Made by a program: the position numbers and the translations under genes. From Mesocentrotus franciscanus (Eukaryota; Echinodermata; Echinoidea; Camarodonta; Strongylocentrotidae): a stretch of 64,000 nt of DNA. Below are positions 21,201 to 30,200 of this stretch, one piece after another (the stretch's first letter is position 1; the number at the start of each line of letters is the position of its first letter). The notes under the pieces are model-generated. The model worked only from the letters and a program-made list of their open reading frames with translations. It searched no databases and was not told the origin of the DNA. The stretch spans positions 55,670,740 through 55,734,739 of the forward strand of contig CP137666.1 of assembly GCA_037976565.1 (NCBI GenBank), read 5' to 3'.

Positions 21201-24200
21201 TTGGGGATACTTAATAACCCTTTAGTCCAAGTTTCATTTAATAGGACCTTATACTTTCAAAATTATATTAACAATTCAAAACTTAACCTCAGGTTAAGTT
21301 TTTGATGTTGACGCCATCGCCGCCGCCGCCGCCGTCGCCGCCGCCGCCACCGGAAAAGCGGCGCCTATGTCTCGCTTTTTGCTACGCAGGCGAGACAAAA
21401 AGGTATTTAAAGACAGGTGGTCATTAACTACAGGTTTCTATTGCAAGGTTTAAATGAGACTCACTCATCAAGGACAATGATAAATGTGATAAACAAATGG
21501 ATTTTCTATACTGATAGTCGCTGCAGCACTTCACTTTTTCACTTCACTTGCATGGAGGGTCCTGAGCTGCTAAGAAAAATTAGTATTTCTCACAGTTTGT
21601 AAAAAAGTACACAGATGACGGTACAATATCGTTTTGATATCTTATGGTTTGCTTGGGTGAATACACAAGTATGTGAACAAATAAACAAAGGGTAAGGCAA
21701 AGGATAGGTGAGTAAGTTTGAAGATGTTGACTAATGAATTTTCAATTTCCCATCTATGCTTCAATACTAGGACCATCTAGTTCCCATATTCAATGGGTTA
21801 AAAACAGGAAGTCAATATTAATGTCCAACTCACACTGGCGTTCATTTTCTTGGTCTGCCCATAGCGTACAAGCAACCTCCTGGCCTGGTAATCAGTACAG
21901 TTTGAGCATGATACCAGCTCCCTGAATGCACCTGATCCTGCAAACCATGCCTCCAGATCAAGCTTCTTGGCTGCTGCATTGTTCAGGGCTCCTGTCAAAC
22001 AAATAATGTTCAAATCTCTATCATTATCACACTCTTGGAATGTTAAGCCCACCACACACTAGACGCCCCGACTACAAATCTAATCTTGGGAGATTTGCGT
22101 TCGACATGAGCATTCATGTAAAAACATGTAAAATCTTAATAATCGAGGTTTGGAATACTTTTATGAATAATTAAGTAACATTGTGAGGGACTGCAAGCTT
22201 CTTTGAACAAGGAAAACTCATATAGGCTGAGAATGATAGTGATGTCATGTCAGTTGCATGATCATCTATGATTTGAAGCGCTCTTACACTCACTAGAACA
22301 CTTAAATTGACTCAAATTCAAATGCTAGTATTCATATCATTATTCAAAACCTCAATCAGGACAGAGATATTTGTTTAAATCAAACGCAACTGCGATTTCT
22401 TAGAAAATCAGATAGCAGAAGGATCATATAGTGTGCGACGGGCTTCATATCAAAGTGGATGAACTATTTGCTCCCATGGGCACTGTTTTATATTACACTG
22501 GTGCTACTCTATCGGGTAATTTCTATTTTTTGTGTTAGAGCATGCAGCTTGAACATTTCATGACATTTTGTACCACTCATATAATTTCAAAGAGGGATCT
22601 CCAGCTTGAAAAAGTTCATTTAATTCCTTGAAGCATATTGGAGGTTGTCATAAGATGAGCACCATACTAGACCCCCATAAAATATGGAAATGTGACTGTA
22701 CTTATTTATATGAATGGTTTATGCATGATGTTTAAGTTACCTATCAAAATAGCCATTATAACAGTTCAAAAGTCACTCTGAATTCATGGTCTATTACACT
22801 GAATTAAAAATTATCTTTCAATATGGTATTTTCGAACTTTTCAATTGCCAACAATTTGGAAGAGGATCGATTAATAGTTTTCAGCCTTTCACAGGATACA
22901 GGGGCAATAGATGATATTGAAAGCTCGATAAAAATAGAAAGTGATTGCTGGGCAGGTCCAAGCTATTGTGTCTCATATGTAACCAACCACATCAAAGAAT
23001 TCAGTATACATGATGACTGTATCAAGCTGATAGCTCTACTAGAGCATGAATATGATAAAACAACAAATCGTCTGCTTGGAGCCACAAGGGCGTTAACTCT
23101 GTGCAAAATAATACTTGGAAATTTATGGTACATAGCTTGACTTGCCCTAGCAGCAAATACTAACCTGAGACAATTCCTACTATCCTGTATGGAATGCCCA
23201 GAGATTGACAGAACTTTTCTGCATTATCCATCATCTCGTCAAACAGCACCCAAGACATGTTATCTTTAGGCGAGGCAAAGCAGAACTGCTCAATCTGTAT
23301 CAAGAAATTATGAAAGGTTATCTTCAGTTCTGGTAGTGGAAAGCACAAAGGAATGGACATAGTTGAATATAGTCTTGAATGGGTCCACTTGGATCATGTA
23401 GATAAATGTGACAGATATTTTGATGTTCCATTCATGATTTTGGAAAAATTCAAGTGTAAATATCTGATAGGAACTCCAATAGACTACAGGTGATCTCTGT
23501 CTGCCCCATATACCATCTAGGTGCAATCTCATGTGTATTTGAATTTACATCCTGGCTGTGGATAGTAATTATTCTTAATCTTTCATTATGTTTAACATAC
23601 TAATAAGAATAAGAGTAAAAAAGAAATTTCTTAGCAGCTGAGAATTGCAAGTACCTTGCTATTTATCAACTATATTAAACATATCTGACATGTAAAAACT
23701 ACAAATTGGTATGAATTCTCGTTAACAAAGAACAACTGCCTAGAAGTTTCATCTGAATTTTCAGAATGTTTGAACCAGCAAAAGTAAAGAATTAACAATA
23801 ACTTGAAGAAAATCACTTTCACAGAAAGTGACCATCTTGGAAAAATGCTCAGCAGGTATGCTTAATTTGAAGTAGATTTGAAGGATAACAAATGAAGGCA
23901 ATTCAATCGAAATTTGGAGATGGGAAAAAAGGGAAAGGGAAATGTGCACTCCTTTGTAAAAATAAAAAAGCCTCCATTACAATTTGATGACCCTTTTAAA
24001 ATTGTGGGAAATCTTTACACATGCTCATGCCCCACTTGTCTGATTTGATACCCGTGTTTGTGTGTTCCACAATTTGAAATACATATCTATGGGCCCTCTA
24101 TAAAATTTGAAAAATCCCTTTTGAATTTTTCTTTTTGCTTGTCCGATACTTTGACATATACATGTGCGCACCCCCTACTAAAAATAATCCTGGATACCCC

Positions 24201-27200
24201 ACTATATACACGACAATACCCACTGACCTTTTCAAACTGATGAACTCTAAAGATGCCTCTGGTGTCTCGACCATGTGACCCAACCTCCTGCCGGAAGCAA
24301 GTTGAAAACCCTGCATACTTCTTGGGCAGCTCTGATGGAGACATCCACTCGTTTCTATGGAATGCTGCAATGGGCTGCTCTGATGTGGCTATTAAATATT
24401 TCTCTTCAATGATATTCTCTTCTGACTTCTCACTGCCTTTTCCTACCACCTACAATTCAAAGAGAAAACCTGTTAAATGGTCTGACTTTAGGTCCATCAT
24501 AAAAATTGTTTTTAAAAAATAGTAAAACACATAGAAATATGCTAATGAATGAAGTTGTATTGAATACACAAAGAAATATAAGTGTTTTGGTAACTAATAT
24601 TGTAAGTGAGTGGTACTCAACAGAAATATAACTACACATGTTAAATACTTGCAATGGCTCTTCTCAATAAGAAATTACAATTTCCAGAAGTTTGTCTGGT
24701 ATGATAAGTGAAAAAGAGAAAAAAAATTTACGGATAAAATTGTTAAAATATGAGATAACTGAAAAGATATTATTATGTTGTTGTTTCTTTTTGGAGGGGG
24801 GGAAGAATTTATAGAAATCATCCATACACTTGATATTAATTTAGTGTTACTCCAGGGGCGATATTTTGATAGATATTAACTTGACAAGTTTGCAAACTGA
24901 GTATGAATTCTTAAAAACAACTATCCAATCATAGACACAGTGTGATATATGACACATATATTTCTAATTAAACAATGAACAAATTCCTTGCTTTTGGTAA
25001 TCGCATCTTTGAACTCAGTCACACCACCAAACTTGACTCCAAACTGACAGATTTCAGGCCGTAATCTTTGCCAAATATAATTGGTCTTTTTTCAGACTAT
25101 AGTCAGTCTGCAGTCTGAGGTCAGTCTCATTGGTGTGGCTGAGGTATCTGTACCTTATAGAGTTCATCATCAAATTGGCTAAGTTGGGCGACCTCTTGCA
25201 TAATCTCTTTGCGCATGAAAAACGGTGTGTAGAGGGGCGTGTAACCTCTGGAGGTGAGGATACGAAGTGCATGCTGTTGAACGGCTAGTGACAAGAAAAC
25301 AGCTGCTCCCTGCAATATGTTGAAGAACACAGTCAAACAATATGAAACATCTACAGCATATGAAAATGACAGCTTGCAAGACCCATAGCTTACTAGACTG
25401 ACATCCCACAAGACAGATATGAAACTTCTGAAAAGTAAGAAGGTCATGGGATTTTAACAACTTTTTAGAGGGTTAGAAAAAATGTTCCATCAAAACTGAA
25501 ACAGACTTGCTTCATACTGGTCGCTGATGTATAGTTGATAACATTCCTCCTTGTTTATAAATGTTGGCCAAAGAAATAACTCCTGTGTTGATTTCTAAGT
25601 TGCATTTGACAATCTGTCAATCTTTCCTTGTCTGCTTGTATAAATTTCATAAAAGAATTTCCTGTGTAATATAAAACCTGCCAATCAAAGATTCTTAACA
25701 TATATATTACTTATCTTTCTCATTCTCCCTCTTTCTTAGTATCTATAGATCTGTCTCTCTGAGCTAAGGTTCCATAATGCTCATTATGCTGTGTGTTGCA
25801 CTACCGTACTACTTATATTGAAATGTTTTGATTTGTCCAAATCCTATAAATGTTCCCTAAAGATAATGCTAACCCTAAATCCTAACTCTCATGCCTAACC
25901 AAGGGAATAAATGACCATTTAAACTCTAAATCCTCTCCCTTATTCAAGCTTCAGGGAACATAATGACAATGGAACATAACAATGGAAAATGTAGGAATCC
26001 AATCTATCTAAATTGGGCTTTAGGAACACAGACAGAAAACATCTAGGGCCGTTTGCTAAAAGAAATCGTTTGAATGCATCTCCAAAAAAAAAAAACCTTT
26101 AACAAAAACAACAACAAAACTGCAAAATCACATGTCCTAAATAAGTGATCCTGATTGGTTGAAAATCAGACGGCACTTGATTGAAGAGAATTCTCTAATT
26201 ATATCTTTCCATATCATTCACACTGATCGAAACTGACGCTGGTTTAAATCATTAAAAAAAAATTAAACAAAACACACACAAACAAAACATAACAGTGATT
26301 TAAGTGATTCATGTCATCAATTGGATATAAATTGCTAATTAATCCTTTTTTTTTCTTCAAATCAAAATGGGGAAAATACAACCTGGTAATCAGTACATCA
26401 TATCAATAAGTAGGGTTGATATGAACACAAAAGAACTATATGTGTTGAGAGCCAAGAGAGCATTAACTCTTGGTAAAGTATATGAGATATGAGATAATAC
26501 CCTACTGGTTCTCAGCAGACAATATTGGTTGCACAACACGTGCTCCTGCGACAATTGCTTTACGTTAATTTCCTATAACCTGGCCAAATTCTTAACCTCA
26601 ACCCTGGACCAAGCACTATACGTAACCCAGACCCTAACCCTAAATCCAACCTAACATCCGATTGCAATCCTCAACCTAACTCTCTATCTTTGATGTAATA
26701 AAACAGGGAGCAAATATGCAGAAGCAATTGTTTTTACCTTGAGGAAGTATCCCCTGTTGCCAGCGACCACTGTCCCTCTCTCTGCTTCCATGCCATCAAT
26801 CATGTGGATGAGATCAACATGGGAGTACTTCTTACGCACCGTGCAGTCACCATGCATCCTCTCAATCACATTCTCATCCTGAAACATACAATATCATCCA
26901 ATTTAAAGCAATCAGTGTTATTATCCTTCTAACAAGGCAATCAATCATGCTGTTTCTTGAAAAAGCACAATTGGTTGTGATGGTTATTTTACCTGACTGC
27001 TAAGAAAGCATAAATGCTTGTTAGTAAGCAACCAGAGGATCGATGGCTTTAGGTCCTCTCCGAAGGACCTGGTAATGAGGATTAATGCCTTACCAAAGGG
27101 CACTAGCGCATCGACTTGGTTTCGAACCCGGTCGCCGGATTACGAGACCACTGCTCTACCAACTGTTATAACATTAATAACTACATTTACATTGTTCCTG

Positions 27201-30200
27201 TATCCATCCAAGGGGATGCTAAAGGCACCTACAAAGTACTATCAGTACCCTGGCTTTAGCCCAGAAACTCAGTCTGAAAGTGTACTCAATATGTCTACAA
27301 GAGGGATCAATTTATAACCCATTATGAACCTGTCTTTATGAAATAACATTGGAAAAGGTTCTTCTAGGTATACAAGAAAGGGTGTAATTTTTTACTCTGC
27401 TAGCCATCGTGCGTTATACCTCAGTCACACATTCAAACCAACTCCACACTGACCCGAAACCAACCGAATCTTGGCCATAGGGGGGTAATAAAATTATTGT
27501 TTGTTCAGTCTGTAGTTGCCTGGTGTTGGTGTAACTGAGGTATCACACCCTTAAATATGAAACGACACTACTGGATGGATAAAAGAAAATGGCCAATACC
27601 TCATCGTTGCTGACACGCACAGAGTCATGGAGCAGATTGCCTATCTCCCACAGACTGGCTTTCCTCTTATCTCCACACTCTTTCCTCTTGTTGTCACACT
27701 CTACGATACCATCCTCCACAAGCTGTCTAACCTTCTTCAGCTGTGCTACAGAGAGTGACTGAATTCAAAGAGAAATATTTATCAAACGTAGGTTAGACTT
27801 TGATGTAACACAAATGCTTTAACCCACTGACTACCAAATTATTTCATTCCCATAGCCTTTAATACAGAAGCCATCCGGTTCCTGTGGGCAAAAGGTTAAG
27901 TATGAAAGGGTCGTTCTGCAAAAAAAGTCTTCACAGGAGATCATTTCTAAGAAAAATGAGTTGTATGAAATCGAATCAGCACAACTCTTACCTAAAAAAA
28001 GTTAAGTTAGTGATTTTTCTTCAGATGTAATGTTTCAAAGATTTTTTTTAGCACTGAAAAGCTTAATAACATAATTTCCAAACAAACTATTCAATAGTTA
28101 CGTGATAGACACAAGAGTGACAACCAGGTTAATCCTATAACCATTGACCGACAAATGTCAATAATGCATAATTTCAAGTAAATTTTTCATGCCAGTGTAG
28201 ACAATTTTCGACAAAGTAAAGCATCCTTAAAGCCCCTCTAGATTGTTAGGAGCCCCAAATTCGCTAAAAAATTTGATGGCAAAATTTCACTAAAATTGTG
28301 TAATGATGTGAAAGAGGATGTCATTTAACACTCAGCTCTGCAAGGATTTTCAAAACAAATGTGTTTGAAGACGAATATTGATGAAAGAATGCAAAACCTG
28401 GGTTTTGTGTTGTACGCAGAAAACCTCAATTTTGTATTCTTTCATCAATATTCGTCTTCAAACAATTTTTTTCTTCAGAAAATCCTTGCAGAAGTCAGTG
28501 TCACTTCATCATACAATTGAAGTGCATTTTTGCCATCAAATTGTTAGGGCTCCCAACACTTTAGAGAGGCTGTAAACTACTCACACGTAATAAATAAATG
28601 CATATCTTGATTTAGCACCTAATGTGAATTTCCCTCGATTTCGAACAAATAATATAACCAGTACAAACATTTCTACAAATTTTGAGGCAAACCTCAATGA
28701 TATTCTTGTTGCTCAATCACCACAGAAGTTTGGCGCAATGTAATTGTCACACAGCACGAATTTGCAGGGTGCATAACTTTTGGACATGCGTAGAATATGG
28801 ACCCTTGGCCTTACATTTACTTTGAATGAATGCTTACGTGTGATTCTAATATCTCCCGTGTGAGGTCTCCTAGCTGTGCAGTAACTGCCTCGGTACTGGT
28901 TCACTCTCATCTCCAACTGGCTCCTTTTTCTGCAGAACATACATTAACAAATCCCCAAATTAATGATATGTGGCTGACATGTTTTGACAAGATTTTCTAC
29001 TTAACCTATTTGGCTTTATCATCTCTTTTAAGAAAAAGAGTCATTTGGTGAACATTGCAGAAACATTATGACAATCATTCTAAATGATGTAGTGACTTTA
29101 CTTCTAAATATACTTTAAGGATTACTTCATACCTGTGCTACTTCTAATTTAATTGATTATCTGCTTACTTGTATCAAATGCAATGCTGTTAGTTTAAGGA
29201 TACTATGTCCCTTTTGCAGCCAACATCAAATTCTGTAGAACTTTGCAGGAATTATGAATATGTCATGTATGTCCTATCTGTGAAATTTAAACGTTAGCAG
29301 TGTCCTAATATTCAAATTATGCAAGGAAACCCGTTTACTTGCTAGACTTCACTGTCAGACACTATTGAGTGACTGACTGGCTTTTTTCATCTTTGGTAAT
29401 AACATACATAAAATAAGCTGTAAAGGGTACATGAGCATTTGTCTACATCAATAACCCACTTCTTGTGATGGCCAAAATTAAACTGATTGAATCTTTGCGC
29501 AGCATAAATCGTATGACCATTCGGTACAATGGTCTGAAAAATCAGACTATTACTTACTGGCTCTATAGCTCCTAAGTCAATTTGACAACTAATAGTCGTT
29601 ATTTTCCCACTTAAAGACATTTTTAAGCCCCCTTTTTTTAGGGAAGTTCTAAATTAGTATTGTCTTTCAAATGCCGTTGGAATTTAACCTTTTCATTTTT
29701 TTTGGCCTGCAAATGGGACATAGTACCTTTAATACAGCAGTAAAAACATCGTTGCTTGCCATGGTCTGGTGGCACATATCACCATTCACAATTTCTTCTA
29801 TTTCACAGTAATTTGTGTGTTTGAACTTGACAAAGAGGCTTGGGTAACAAAAATGAGCTTAACTTTCTGATAGAGCCTTTAAACTTTTGAAGTTTATGAT
29901 CTGCACTTACAATGAAATGCATTTGCTGAAGAGTGAAGATAAGAAGGTAGCAAAGATACTTTGATAAGAACCTCATTTTTCTACTCCTCCTTACCTTCAT
30001 TTTTCTCCGATCATTTTACTGCACAGGTTTTTCAGCTTGTTGAGATTGTCTGCTTGATACCGTACTGGAGTGAGGAAAAGTCAATTAAAAGAAGAAGAAA
30101 TAGAAGTAAGGGGAGGAGGAGGGGAGAAGAAGAAGGAAAAAAAATCAAAGAATTAAGCAATAAAACTACTATCCACATTCAACACAGGATACATTTACAT

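Larger units (their letters stand above)
25310..26737 (-). other. SARS1: SARS1 intron 5
   Basis: 1.43 kb. It contains a copy of the GAGAGCCAGAAGG foldback (26443-26520) followed by a CCCTAACC-bearing element (26524-26737). The rest is AT-rich. Confidence 0.75.

Noticed and set aside
22823..23140. 105-codon open frame on the plus strand inside SARS1 intron 8
   Set aside because: Its C-terminal part is translated from a fragment of the GAGCCAGAAGGGC foldback family (GGAGCCACAAGGGCGTTAAC), and no domain is recognisable.
26620..26660. Telomere-like ACCCTAACCCTAA and similar stretches (also near 25870, 47900 and 50270-50490)
   Set aside because: Too short and degenerate for an interstitial telomere; two of them lie inside a dispersed repeat family.
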